Below are positions 11,242 through 21,659 of a stretch of DNA of 64,000 nucleotides, in pieces. The DNA comes from Aristolochia californica (Eukaryota; Streptophyta; Magnoliopsida; Piperales; Aristolochiaceae): contig JARWKL010000010.1 of assembly GCA_029961685.1 (NCBI GenBank), forward strand, positions 27,192,067-27,256,066, written 5' to 3'. The translations under genes were made by a program, and so were the position numbers. Under the pieces are notes generated by a model. That model was given only the letters and a program-made list of their open reading frames with translations, ran no database searches and was not told the origin of the DNA. The stretch's first letter is position 1, and every line of letters starts with the position of its first letter.

Positions 11242-12600
11242 TTACCACTTTTCAAAAAGATTGCACTTGCATTTTCTCTTAGGGTAATTTCCTCGAACTT
11301 TGTGCCTCTAGCCTACTAATTGCAGTTGCCATCTAGCCCATCTAATTGTCCAAACTTTGAATATTGGCCTTGCCTCTTGTTGAAATTGTTTCGTCTCCTG
11401 TTGAAATTGCAAAGTATTAGTGGCAAGAGACTTAACAATATCTTCTAAAGACATACCAGAATTGGAAGTTTGGCCCGATTGTTATCTAGGGGAGTATGGT
11501 TGCCTATATTGTTGGTAACTTGGGTGATTTTGAGTCGTTGGCTGATTAACTTGTGGATTCCCATAGCTAAAGTTAGGATGATCCCTTCATCCCATGTTAG
11601 TGGTGTTTGAATAGGGATCATACATCCTTTGCGGTTGTCTAGGAAAACCACCCGCATTCACTTGCTCAATGGGCTCCTCTTAAAGAGTTGGGCACATATC
11701 GGCTGGATGCCCTACTACTAAACAAATCTCACAAGCCTTCGATGTTTGCGTATTACCTACAACCATTTGACAAACAAGAGAAGTTAGACTCACAATTTGT
11801 TGTTCAAGGGAGGAAATATTTACCTCGTTAACATTCTTAGATGGAAGGTCAAGCCTAGTGTCAAATTGTTGAGAATTGATCGCCATATTTGCAATCAAGT
11901 TTCCGCTGCCTCATGTGTTTTATCCACCAAAGATCCTCCACTTGCAGCATCAATCATGCTCCTATCAGTGGGTAGAAGGGCCTCATAAAAATATTAGATA
12001 AGAAGTTGCTCGCTAATCTGATGATGGGGGCAACTTGCACATAATTTCTTAAAACATTCCCAGTATTCGTGTAGGGACACTTCGTTATGCTGCCTTACAC
12101 CACAGATTTCTTTTCGAATGTTGGCCGCCCTTGAAGTTAAGAAATATTTCTCCAAAAACAATCTCTTCATCTCATTCTATGTGGTAATAGTCCCTGAGGG
12201 TAGATAAAAGAGCCAATCTTTCAAAGAAAGCGGAAATGCTCGTAATTTAATTTGCTCTTTAGTCACCCCGTGGGTTTCATACTCGTGCATACCACATAAA
12301 ACTCCTTTAGATGCTTGTGAAGATCTTCACCTACAAGACCATGAAAAGTGGGCAAGAGATGTATTAGTCTAAATTTTTATTCAAATGTAGTAGTAGCATC
12401 TAAAGTAGGGAACATTATGCATAAGAGTTGTTGATTCAAATCAGGGGTTGCAAGCTCTTTCAAAGTTCGATTTCCAACCTTGACTTCTTCCTCTAAATCA
12501 AGTTAGCTATCAAATGGGGAATCAAGAGCTAGATCGTTCTCTTCAAAATTCCTCTGAACTTCTTTCCTTAACCTGTGCAAAGTTCTCTTTATTTATGGAT
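11242..12600 (-). pseudogene. Gypsy TR-GAG-like gag (broken)
   Basis: Reading the minus strand from about 12510, pieces of the Athila-type gag appear in order: LLPTFHGLVGEDLHKHLKEF, then VVCTSMKP, ANIRKEICG-like and CASCPHHQISEQLL-like blocks, and further on (11680-11898) CEICLVVGHPADMCPTL, the zinc knuckle of this lineage. Stops and shifts occur in nearly every block. The 3' end is truncated at 11242 by the solo LTR and the reading continues conceptually at 4985. This gene would package the element RNA. Confidence 0.75.
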
Positions 12601-12867
12601 TGCACTGCAAATCTCTTTGATTAGAAGATCGCTTTAGTCATAAACAATCAAGGCAACTCCAACAAAACATGAAAACAATTCAAGAAAAATCTAAAATAAT
12701 GAAAACAAATAAAAATTCTAAAAACCCTAGAAAACAATGGAATTTGGCTTCAGAATCAGAATTTTGCCAAAATCGTAACTAGGAAAAACTAACGATTTTT
12801 TTTTTTTTTGAAAATTTCAAGAACGAAATATGGATCACAAGAAACACAAAAATCAACTAGATTCACT

Positions 12868-12884
12868 CCCCGACAATGGCGCCA
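12868..12884 (-). other. tRNA-Asp type primer binding site of the gypsy element
   Basis: On the minus strand this reads TGGCGCCATTGTCGGGG, next to the LTR end with a short spacer. It is close to TGGCGCCGTTGCCGGGG, the complement of the tRNA-Asp 3' end used by Athila/Tat elements. Confidence 0.75.
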
Positions 12885-12892
12885 AAATTTGG

Positions 12893-12935
12893 TGTGCTGT
12901 CGCGTGCAATCAAAAATAAAACCTATAGATCATTA
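12893..12935 (-). repeat. 5' LTR stub of the gypsy element
   Basis: The stub starts TGTGCTGTCGCG and shares CAAAAATAAAAC with the left LTR at 942. The similarity fades near 12930, where AT-rich repeats begin, and the rest of the 1.2 kb LTR is not visible to the right. The exact breakpoint is uncertain. Confidence 0.6.
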
Positions 12936-13620
12936 ACCAAAATAAACATGGTTACTATCCTAGTAAGTAATTTATTATAGTATTAAAATATATTAATATA
13001 CTAATTAATTAAGTAAAATATTTCATTGATAAATTAAGATAGATTATAGTTTCGTCTAAATTAATATAATAATTACATGCAATGAATATAATAAATAAAT
13101 AAAATAAAATATTTTATTAATAACATAAGATATATTTTACATAGTATAAATTAGTAATAAATTTTCAAAAAATTAAAAATCATTAGTTTAATTAATGATA
13201 AGAATAGAATAATTAAACAAAAATGCTTACTTTAACAATATTTTAATTATCACTCTTAAAATATTAATTTAATATAGTAATTAAAATAATAAATATTATA
13301 AATAAATAAATATAATATTTTATTAATAACATAAGATAGATTTTTACGTAGTATAAATTAATAATATTTTTTTAAAAAATTAAAAAATATTAGTTTAATT
13401 AATGATAAAAATAGAATAATTAAAAAAATGTTTAATCAAATGCTTACTTTAACAATATTTTAATTACCACTCTTAAATTACTAATTTAATATAGTAATAA
13501 AAATAATAAAGATAATAAATAAATATAATATAATATTTTATAATAACATAAGATAGATTTTTATGTAGTATAAATTAATAATGTATTTCCAAAAAATAAA
13601 AAATCATTAATTTAATTAAT
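12936..13620. repeat. AT-rich left arm with ~210-bp tandem units
   Basis: Almost pure A/T DNA. The word TAACATAAGATA recurs at 13121, 13327 and 13544, giving units of 206 and 217 bp. Within units, TTAGTTTAATTAATGATAA and GCTTACTTTAACAATATTT repeat. The same landmarks appear in reverse complement at 15030-15600, so this is one arm of a large imperfect inverted repeat. No coding potential. Confidence 0.75.
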
Positions 13621-13624
13621 GATA

Positions 13625-13825
13625 AAATCCTAATAAACCTACACACAAAACCCTAAGCCCCAAACTCAAAATTAAACCCCAAACCCTAATCCCTTGAAAA
13701 CCCCCAAACCCGAAACTACTAATTAAACCCTAACCCTAATTCCAGAAATTACACCCTAATAAACCATTTAACCCTAAACCCTAAATACCATAAACCCTAA
13801 ACCCGAAATTATACCCTAAAAATGA
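13625..13825. repeat. Degenerate telomere-like CCCTAAA repeats
   Basis: About 200 bp rich in CCCTAAA and its variants (CCCTAA, CCCCAAAC, CCCTAACCC), for example near 13683, 13720, 13770 and 13793. The units are interrupted and diverged, so this is an interstitial relic or a telomere-like tract carried by a transposon, not a working telomere. Confidence 0.6.
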
Positions 13826-14260
13826 AATTTAGGGCTACCTCTGAAATTTGGGAAAAACCGAAGCCTAGTGGGGGAAATTGAAGTAGAATTGGAGAAATTG
13901 ATGTCAGAATGGGGGGAATCGAAGGAAATCAAAATTTAAATGGGGGAAATTGAAGGAAATCAAAACTGAAATAGGAAAAATCAAAGGAAATCAAGAGAAT
14001 TTAGGGGAAAATAGAGTGAGAAGCGAGAGAAGGGGGAAAAAAGAGCTAGAAGGTAGAGACAAGAGAGGAAATCGTTAGAGGCGGGATGAGTTTCCGTTGA
14101 GACGACATAGAGAGGAGGAAGGTCGGAGGGGGAGACGCAGAGTTGACGTGGGCCGAGAGTGACAAGGACATAGGAGAGGAAAAAGAAGAGAGTCTGAGAG
14201 TGACAGGGAGAGGGAAGAGGGAGAGAAAGCCGAGAGTGAGTGCACTTTCGCTAGCTGACG
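13826..14260. other. Purine-rich unexplained stretch
   Basis: G/A-rich DNA with recurring GGGGGAAATTGAAG and GGAAATCAA motifs up to about 14010, then a GAGAG-rich part. Both strands have short ORFs (14046-14411 minus, 14143-14397 plus) of low complexity that I do not consider genes. Confidence 0.4.
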
Positions 14261-14422
14261 AGTTCAAGTGGATGAACCAGGATTTCAGTGGAAATCTTGA
14301 TTCACCCACTTTACTCATAAGTAAATTTAAGTGGATGAACCAGGATTTCGGTGGGAATCTTAATTCATCCATTTTACTCATAAGTAAGTTCAAGTGAATG
14401 AACTCGTTCATCCACTTGAACT
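14261..14422. repeat. 63-bp tandem repeat ending in a hairpin
   Basis: Units begin at 14261, 14324 and 14387 with AGTTCAAGTGGATGAAC or a close variant, a 63-bp period. The third partial unit turns into an inverted repeat: 16-base arms 14387-14402 and 14407-14422 with one mismatch and a 4-base loop. Confidence 0.8.
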
Positions 14423-14635
14423 GACACCCAATGCATACACTAAGGGGGGGTTAGTGCACATGACTCAGGACATGATCTTCATGCGTATTACGCAGTTCAT
14501 GTCCTGATGTCGTTAGGGAGAGCCAAAATTCATGTCATGTACATGAAGATACATGACTCAAGAGTTCATGTCTCAAGAGTAACGGGCGGAAAGTGCTTTC
14601 CGCCCGATTTTGAGAATCATCTACATGACTCTCGC

Positions 14636-14965
14636 GCGGGCTCTCTCTCGTCGAGCGGGGCTGTCTCTCGGGGGGCTCTCTGTCGCACACCCTCTTTGCC
14701 ATTTCATTTCCACAACCCTCTCTCCTTCCACAACCCTCTCTCGGTGTTGCCGCAGCCCTCTCTCGGTGTTGCCGAAGCCCTCTCTCGGTGTTGCCGCAAC
14801 CCTCTCTCATTCCGCAACCGTCTCTCGTTCCCGCAACCCTCTCTCGTTCCGTCACCGGCTGTCGCCATTGCCTACTAGCCCGTCCCCGTCGCCATCTTCG
14901 TTGCCCGCCGTCGTCGCTGGCCGTCACCGTCGCCTACTAGCCCGTCCCCGTCGCCATCGTCGTTG
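14636..14965. repeat. CT/GC-rich minisatellite inside the TIR element
   Basis: Repeated CCCTCTCTCGGTGTTGCCG units at about 14730-14800 grade into CTCTCGTTCCGCAACC variants. A second block has two copies of a CTACTAGCCCGTCCCCGTCG unit (about 14871 and 14932). Overlapping ORFs in several frames are by-products of the repeat. Confidence 0.65.
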
Positions 14966-15029
14966 CCCTTTGGCTCGCAGCTGAGGTAGACGACGATGGT
15001 TTAATTTTTCCTAAGTTAGGAAAAATTAA

Positions 15030-15600
15030 ACTATCTTCATAAAAATTATTAATTTATAATTTTTATTTATAAAATAATTATTTTTATTTATAAATAATTA
15101 TTTTAATTTATTTAATATATTTATTTTACAGTTACTATATTAAAATAGTGATTTAATAGTCATAATTAAAATATTGTTAAAATAAATATTTGATAAATTA
15201 TTTTTGGCATAATTATCCGATTGCTATAGTTAATTAAACCAATAGTTTAAAATTTTGTGATAATATATTAATAATTAATAATACATAAAATATATTATGT
15301 ACAAATATATAGTGTGTTAAAGTTATGATTAGATCAATTTTTTCTCTTAAATTATTCATTTTTAGGTTAAAGTATATCATATGTTATTAATAAATTAATA
15401 ACTCAACGTATTACTTTCGTTTTTGTTATTTATAATGTTATTTATTTATTATTTTTAATTAATCATGTAGGTATTTCATTGGCTCATGTAATTACCATAT
15501 TAATGTACAATAAAATATCTAATTCAATTAATAAATATATTAGTATATTTAATTATACATTAAATAACTTATTCGTGTAGTAATAATGGTTGTTTTACCT
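15030..15600. repeat. AT-rich right arm, inverted relative to 12936-13620
   Basis: The reverse complement contains TTGGTTTAATTAACTATA, then TTTTAACAATATTTTAATTA and TTTAATATAGTAA in the same order as the left arm units, and also AATAACATATGATA, the counterpart of the left arm TAACATAAGATA. The match is imperfect, so the arms are old or belong to two related copies. Confidence 0.6.
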
Positions 15601-15841
15601 AATTTGGGGTTTAAGGATTATGTTGTAATTAAGTGCACTGTAAAGGTTTAAAAATTCTCTTGTTTTTTATGTTTTTCTCATGTTGGGGCACTAACACTGG
15701 AAACTGTTTTCCAGTGCACATGAAGTCGTCAACACTAACACAAATTCTTACCTGATCTTCATGTACATGACATGACATGATCTTCATGTTGGACATGACT
15801 TGATCTTCAAGAATCCACTTTGGGGCACTAACCCCCCCTAA

Positions 15842-17477
15842 CGCATCCGAGTCAAGTGACGGTGTAATCTAATTTACTTTCACTTGACCCAGAGGCGCAC
15901 TAACAGGTGAGATAATATCCAGAAGATATTTCAAGCTACTGGATATGATTTGTTGTGGACCTTAACATTCTAGAGAACCCCCAATCTTAAAACACTTACA
16001 GGCCTTAAACCAGTAAACTAATTGTGTGCATATGTTTGTCTTCTCCTTTACACTATTTGAAGTGCGACTAAATACCTCTCTTTCACCGAATATCACATTT
16101 ATTTGGTCTCTGGTAGTAGGGTCAGATCTGCTTATACTAGCATTTAACTGGGTCCTTCCAACCATACGAAGAGAATAAAAGAGACTCGTTTCATTCATTC
16201 TTGATTTAAATTCCCTGACGAGAGGCCTACAGAGGGGTTCCACAGCGATTCATTTTCATGGCCGGGTTTCTTATCTGTGGGGTGGTTCCCACGCTATTAT
16301 TAGATTTCAGGTTCTTTGTTGGCTCGAGGAATATGGAGTGACCTGAATATTTTTTGAAGTAACACTCCTCTTGCACACTTTTTTTTTGGTTCTTATGGTT
16401 TGATAGTTTTGTTTTCATTTATCCTCACCGTCTGAGATTGAAAATCTGTGGTTGCAATTAAGGGTAGCATCGAGCTAAGCCGAGTTCCAACCTGTATATA
16501 TTCCAACTGGACTTGATTTTAATTACTTTGAACTAAAGCTTGAGCAGAGTCAGCCTAAAATTGGAATCAAATTCGAACCCAATAATTTTAACCGAATTCG
16601 AGTTTGAGCTCGAATCTATATTTCAAAATTTGCGTAAAATACAAATCTCAATTAGAGGTTCATCCACTCGAAGTGCTAAGTCAAGATCCATGCACCCCAA
16701 TTATAGGAGAATTTTCCTTTTTCTAATCAGTATAATTGTCTCCATTCAGAGGAATAATATATGAGCAATCAAATTTTGGAATAGATTAAGTTTGAACAAT
16801 TTCAAAATAAACAACAAGCTTACTAAAACATGCAATGAAATCAAATATTAAATATTTACCCATGTAAATAAATTCAAGCAAATAAATTAACATGTCATTA
16901 TAATATTTCCTGTGGGCTTAGATTATAACACAAAATTGATTTATGTCACTTTATGATGGGATAAAAAATTAATCTTTAAAGGAATTTTCTAGGCTTGAGA
17001 GCAACTAGAATTGTTTTTTAAATATTTTTATCCCATCCTAATTAATCAATTAAATATAATATTTACCTGTGGGATTAAATTATTATATCTCCATGATTGA
17101 TCACAATTGTTTAACATTAGCTTTATGTGACTAAGCTTATTGTCACTAGATATTTTCATAATTAAGAATGTTGTGATTATTACTCAATTATTCAAATGTA
17201 AAAACAAAATATGATAGCAAAATAATTGACTAAAATTTATGCAAATTAATAATTCCTTATATTTAGGTAAAAAAATATGCATAGAAAATTAAGTATGCAT
17301 AAAAACCTAAATAATTTTTTTTCATAAGAGAAAAATTATCTTAAATATGCATTTATACAGTTATATATGCATGTAAAATGATTTAGTTTATATGAAATAA
17401 ATGAGAAATGGCCAGAAAAACAAATATACTGATTTTCTAGTTATGCAAAATATCCATTAAATATATCCAACAATAAC
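15842..17477. other. Intergenic, no supported gene
   Basis: Short ORFs on the minus strand at 15962-16243 (93 codons) and 16227-16418 (63 codons) overlap slightly in adjacent frames. They have ordinary amino-acid composition but no motif I recognise, and could be a decayed gene or transposon piece. From 16450 on the DNA is AT-rich with nothing identifiable. Confidence 0.4.
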
Positions 17478-17576
17478 ACTCAAGGTGAGATTGGCTAGTG
17501 ATCATTTCCCAAAATTTTCAGTTGAGGTTGTGGGTTCAAATCCCACCCTCAACAATTTTTTTTTTTTTTTTTTTGT
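17478..17576 (+). repeat. Probable tRNA-derived SINE remnant
   Basis: A pol III-type B box, GGGTTCAAATCCCACC (near 17531), lies about 35 bases after an A-box-like TTGGCTAGTGATC (near 17491). The segment ends in a run of about 20 T. This order, the size of about 100 bp and the homopolymer tail suit a short plant SINE or a degraded tRNA-like head. It does not fold into a convincing functional tRNA by eye. Confidence 0.55.
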
Positions 17577-19022
17577 AGGATTATCAAGTTGGCCCGACCT
17601 TCACTCAGACGTCTCAGTTGCACGGTTTAGATCAAGCGAGTCACAACCAATCCAAACAATACTAACCAAGTCGCCACTTAATGCCTCACATGCATTTAAA
17701 TGAATGTGTTCTCTTTATTTTATTTTATTTTGTTTCTGCATGCTGAAAGTCGTCTTGAACCTCCAGCCACGTGCAAAGAGCATGGTCGGTGTTCCAGTGT
17801 GCAGTGTTGCTGGATAGCCAAAGAGTACGAAAACCGGCACTCCCGACCTAGGCAGCTCTCCGCCAAGAGCATACTGAAACATCGACACAGTTAGCGTTGG
17901 TTTCAGTTGTCCCACAACTGCACCCCTAAGCTGCATTTGTCACATCCTCAACGCCGTCACGATGACATCCTCTGACGCACGACATCAATACACGCACTAC
18001 CGGCCTTTGAGGGTATTTTGACGTGCGCATCGTTAACGTTGGATGAAATGAGTCTAGCTCGTACTCCGGTGTCACTCCCAACTCCCGACTTCTGACCCTG
18101 GGTTTAAGTAAACAAGCTGGTTGGCGAGCTCGTGAATTGAACCAACTGGGTTCAATGTCACCCCTAGTTACAATGCACTTGCAGTGCTAAAGACTATTAA
18201 AAGACACCTAATTGTGTAAGGGTGACATGATTAGGCAATAAAGAGAACTTTTATAGAGATACATAAAATTATAATTATAAAAACTAGTAAATATCCTTTT
18301 ATGTTTGTTTTTATTTTGAAATCTCTCTCAATTTTGGAAAGGAAATGGAGATAAAAGGCTATGCTACACGTTTTTTCATTTCCTTCAAAAAAGGACAAAA
18401 ATTGTAGTAGACGTACATAGGAAGAGGGGCAGAATAATGGTGCCTGTCCACATTTAAAAGACTGTCTTCTTAAAGGTTGCCAACTAGATGCCATAATTTG
18501 AATCATCACTCTATTTTGAATGCAACCCACAAAACTCGGTGAGTAGAGGTTTCTCACTCTGTTTTTCATTATTCTCTTATATGGAAGTTCTCTTTGCACA
18601 CCAGGAGTAGTAGTCGTGGAGGATCACTCCCCTCCAATTTACAAAGCATCTGGAAGATCATTTTCTAGGATTTTAGCTCCCATAAGTTTGAAATCGTTAC
18701 GAATGGAGACATCCACTTTTTTAAATCTTACACACGATCACAGTACAAGTAGTAGTAGTAGTAGTGAGAGTGATGCAGAGTGAAGAGATGACTGCCACTC
18801 ACGCGGTTATGACTTGAATTGACGCTAAAAAAGGACTCGCTGCTTTTTGTTAACGCGGTGCATCAACCACTTTCTGAAGCCGTGTTAAATAATGTCAGGC
18901 TCCACCAAATGATTCGTCTCACCCCCGTACACGGAACACCCGACAATTAAAAACCCTATTTAAAGTATCACATTTCATTCATATAACTGCTATTCCACAT
19001 TACATTATACCATTTCAGACAC

Positions 19023-19064
<42 letters not shown>

Positions 19065-19379
19065 AATAAAAACACTAAAGAAGATAATAATAAGCAGTTG
19101 CGGGCTACATTTTTTCTTTTTCCTTTTGCAGCCACTTCAACAGCGGTTACATTACATTACATATCAAACCCCCCTTCCCGAGGATTACATCACTGAGTCA
19201 AAAAGTCACACCTGTTTTCACTGTTTCAGACCCCCCCCCCCCTTCCCCCTCCCTCTCTTTTTATCTCTCCTCCTTTCACCGATACCAACAAAAACGAAAA
19301 AAAAAAGGAATACAATCATCGGACTACTTTGAATTACCGCCAAAAAACTATGGCGGGAAAATTCATCTGGGTTGAGCGG
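17577..19379. other. Intergenic, downstream of the expansin gene
   Basis: No supported gene. It includes a moderately GC-rich patch at 17740-18130, AGT trinucleotide repeats at about 18750-18765, an (AT)n tract at 19025-19057 and a C run near 19230. The expansin 3' UTR should occupy the last few hundred bases, since the stop codon lies at 19380-19382 on the minus strand. Confidence 0.5.
19025..19057. repeat. (AT)n microsatellite
   Basis: About 16 uninterrupted AT units. Confidence 0.95.
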
Positions 19380-21417
19380 TCAGACCCGGAAATTCTTCCC
19401 GGTGAAGGTCTGACCGTACTGCCAACCGGCAGGGGCGATATTCCATGAGGTGGAGGTCCGGTGATCAGATCCGGTGACTCGGAAGGACAAGGCCTGCCCT
19501 GCGAGGATCGCGTTCGACTGCCAGTTCTGTCCCCAGTTTCGGCTCATCGGCATCCATCCAGTGTGGCTTCCCTTGACGCTGACCCGGATGATGTTACCGG
19601 AACCGGCCACGTTGGAGATCAGCACCAGGTTGAAGTAGCGGAAGCCATTGATGGTGAATCGGATGCCACCCTTCTTCCGGCACGGGACCCTGCCACAGTA
19701 GGAATTTACCACATATTAGGTATGGTCATATTACAGCAGGCCAAATACCGGACCAGGAATTGCGGAGCGTGATTTCCGCGGGAGTCTTTAAATGTTATTA
19801 CCGAGGGTAGTTTTGTACAAAAGTGGGATCGGCTTTGGATAAAGTGGTTTGACTACAGGACTAGGGTTTCGGACCTTTCAACTCGTTCCTTGGAAAGGAT
19901 TAAAAGACCAAAATGGAAAATGACCACACATGCGCCCATGGGATAACAAGGAGAACTCTTTCGGTTCCTGCCCTCCACTGCAAAGATTAACACAATTTCG
20001 AAGGAAAATCTTTCCAGAATCGATACCGGTAGCGTAGAAACGGTACCGGAATCTGATTCCCCGTGAAAAGAAGCAAATAGGCAAACCTGTGCTTGTGCTG
20101 TTGGGCATATTCGTCATTGCATCTAAAGAAAGCAGGCCAACTAGAGAGCAACGACGGAATCTGTCAGGGAACAGTCGGATGGAAAAAGGGGACTCACCTA
20201 CGGTAGGAGACGGGGACGATGCCAGCGCGGTACTCTGCGATCTTCAGAAACATGGGCATCGCAAGGTCGAAATGTGGACGAGGGGGGTTGCACCAACCGC
20301 CGTTATCGCTGGGGAGAGCGTAGTTTGGCGGGCAGAAATTTGTGGCCGTGATAAAGATGGAAGGACTGCCGGGATGGCACCATTTTGGGTCTTCGGCGCA
20401 CTTTATCTCGAAGCAGGCACCGCAGCTAAGGCCGTCGTTGAAAAGGGCGGTACTGAGAGCTGCAGTGTTAACACCGTAGCCCTGGCTGTAGAGGTTACCG
20501 TATCCGCAAGCTCCACCTGTAAGAATCAACAAGGCGATAATGCAGTTAAATTGGTTATATTTTGGTCTAATTAAAAATGGGTTGAAATAGCGAGGTTAAA
20601 AACATAAAAAAAAGGGGAGAGGAAAGGGTGAAAGACATTGAAATGCTTCACAGACAGGAACTTCGAGACAATACAACCAAAAGCTCGAATCCCTGTAAAG
20701 GCAGGGAGTACTGTGAAGAGTATATGATGTGCTCGACAATGCACCTTGACACGATAAAATGAAGCTGAGCTAAGTGCCCAAAATCCAAATCTGACACCGG
20801 ACCAGTGGATACAGCCAAAGAAGGAGAGTTTGCCACCGAAATTATGCATAGAAAGTCTAGATACTTGAACCGAAAGCTAAAGGCGCCTCCTCGACTGAGA
20901 GGAAGCTCAGCTTGGCATGTACTTTACCTTAGAAAATAAAAACAGAGCATTCTAAACCGGACAAAGTAAAAACAGAGCAAAATAGGGCAAATGCCCTTTC
21001 ACAGGACACCCAGAAACTCAGATGAAACGCTTCAACTACAGCAGACAGGTAACAAGCAGCTTGTAGGCAAGACACCAACAAGCCACGTCACAAACGAGTA
21101 ACCAACAAGGGAAAAAGCGTGGGAAAATGGCGATGGTAAACGCTCTCCTACTAAAAAGGCCAAAGAGATAGAGAGAAAAACAACTCCCGGAACACAATGC
21201 AACTCTAAACTCAAGAGGAAGGGGAAGAAGGAAGCAAAGGCAAGAGCATTCATCTTTCGAGGGGCATACCCATGGTTCCCGAAGCGTCGCTACCGCCGTA
21301 AAACGTAGCGTGAGCACCCTGCCATGAACCGCCAGTGTAGACACCTGGAATTCGTGCATTGACAAGCGTCAGAGCAGAAAGGAGCGCAAGAACCGCGATG
21401 ACTCCGTTGGAAGCCAT
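19380..21417 (-). CDS. EXPA: Alpha-expansin
   Basis: Secreted wall-loosening protein that disrupts cellulose-xyloglucan contacts without hydrolysis, promoting acid-induced wall extension. Three exons on the minus strand: 21417-21270, 20516-20198 and 19689-19380. Introns are 20517-21269 and 19690-20197, both GT-AG, at the two positions usual for EXPA genes. The joined frame is 777 nt, 258 residues, a normal family length. A signal peptide ([21 protein letters not shown]) precedes RIPG. The GH45-like domain has [20 protein letters not shown], paired cysteines, TNFCPPN and the HFDLAMP motif with its Asp. The C-terminal CBM63 domain has [32 protein letters not shown] and ends [11 protein letters not shown]. 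No defects are seen. It resembles the EXPA4/6/16 group, by recall only. Confidence 0.97.
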
Positions 21418-21632
21418 GACGAGAGGAGAGGGGAAACAGAGGAGAGACAGGAGCAGAGGGAAAAGCGAGTAGCGGATGGCGAGGAAAGAGCGAGGAAGGT
21501 GGAGTACTTATGGAGATGCGTGGGGGAGGGAGAGGAGGTGTCACAGTGGCATGAGACGAAATTATGGCAGGTCATTAATGGCTTGACAGGAGAGAGAGAG
21601 AGGGAATATGAACGAAACTTGGGAAAAATCAA

Positions 21633-21659
21633 AATAATAATAATAATAATAATAATAAA
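21633..21659. repeat. (AAT)n microsatellite upstream of the expansin gene
   Basis: About nine AAT units, some 215 bp upstream of the expansin start codon, next to a short GA tract. Confidence 0.9.

Larger units (their letters stand above)
942..12935 (-). mobile_element. Gypsy TR-GAG-like retrotransposon with nested insertions
   Basis: A minus-strand gypsy element. From 5' to 3' on its own strand it has a 5' LTR stub (from 12893), a tRNA-Asp type primer site (12868-12884), gag (about 12600-11242), a gag C-terminus plus aspartic protease (4985-4015), a long non-coding stretch, a polypurine tract (2173-2190) and a full 3' LTR (942-2172). No reverse transcriptase, RNase H or integrase can be found, which matches the gag-only TR-GAG class of non-autonomous elements related to Athila/Tat. 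The body is split by a solo copia LTR and Copia-1 (4986-11241). The 5' LTR is lost after about 40 bases where AT-rich DNA begins. Confidence 0.75.
14444..15838. mobile_element. Terminal-inverted-repeat element with TAA duplication (PIF/Harbinger-like, non-autonomous)
   Basis: The ends are GGGGGGGTTAGTGC (14444) and its inverse GCACTAACCCCCCC (ending 15838), flanked by TAA on both sides (14441-14443 and 15839-15841). A 3-bp TAA/TTA duplication points to the PIF/Harbinger superfamily. Near both ends there are copies of ATGATCTTCATG-like words (14473, 15749-15785). The 1395-bp body holds a GC- and CT-rich minisatellite and an AT-rich arm, and has no transposase, so it would depend on an enzyme from elsewhere. 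The family assignment is inferred from the ends only. Confidence 0.6.

Noticed and set aside
13625..13825. A true chromosome end
   Set aside because: The units are degenerate, about 200 bp only, and are flanked by transposon and gene DNA on both sides.
14507..14984. Overlapping 120-130 codon ORFs on both strands
   Set aside because: They lie in the CT/GC-rich minisatellite of the TIR element and are open because of the repeat composition.
17478..17576. A functional tRNA gene at the B-box-like motif
   Set aside because: Only the T-arm region is tRNA-like; no acceptor stem pairing or anticodon arm is visible, so a SINE remnant is more likely.
19461..20574. Plus-strand ORFs of 103 and 161 codons
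   Set aside because: They are antisense shadows of expansin exons 3 and 2.
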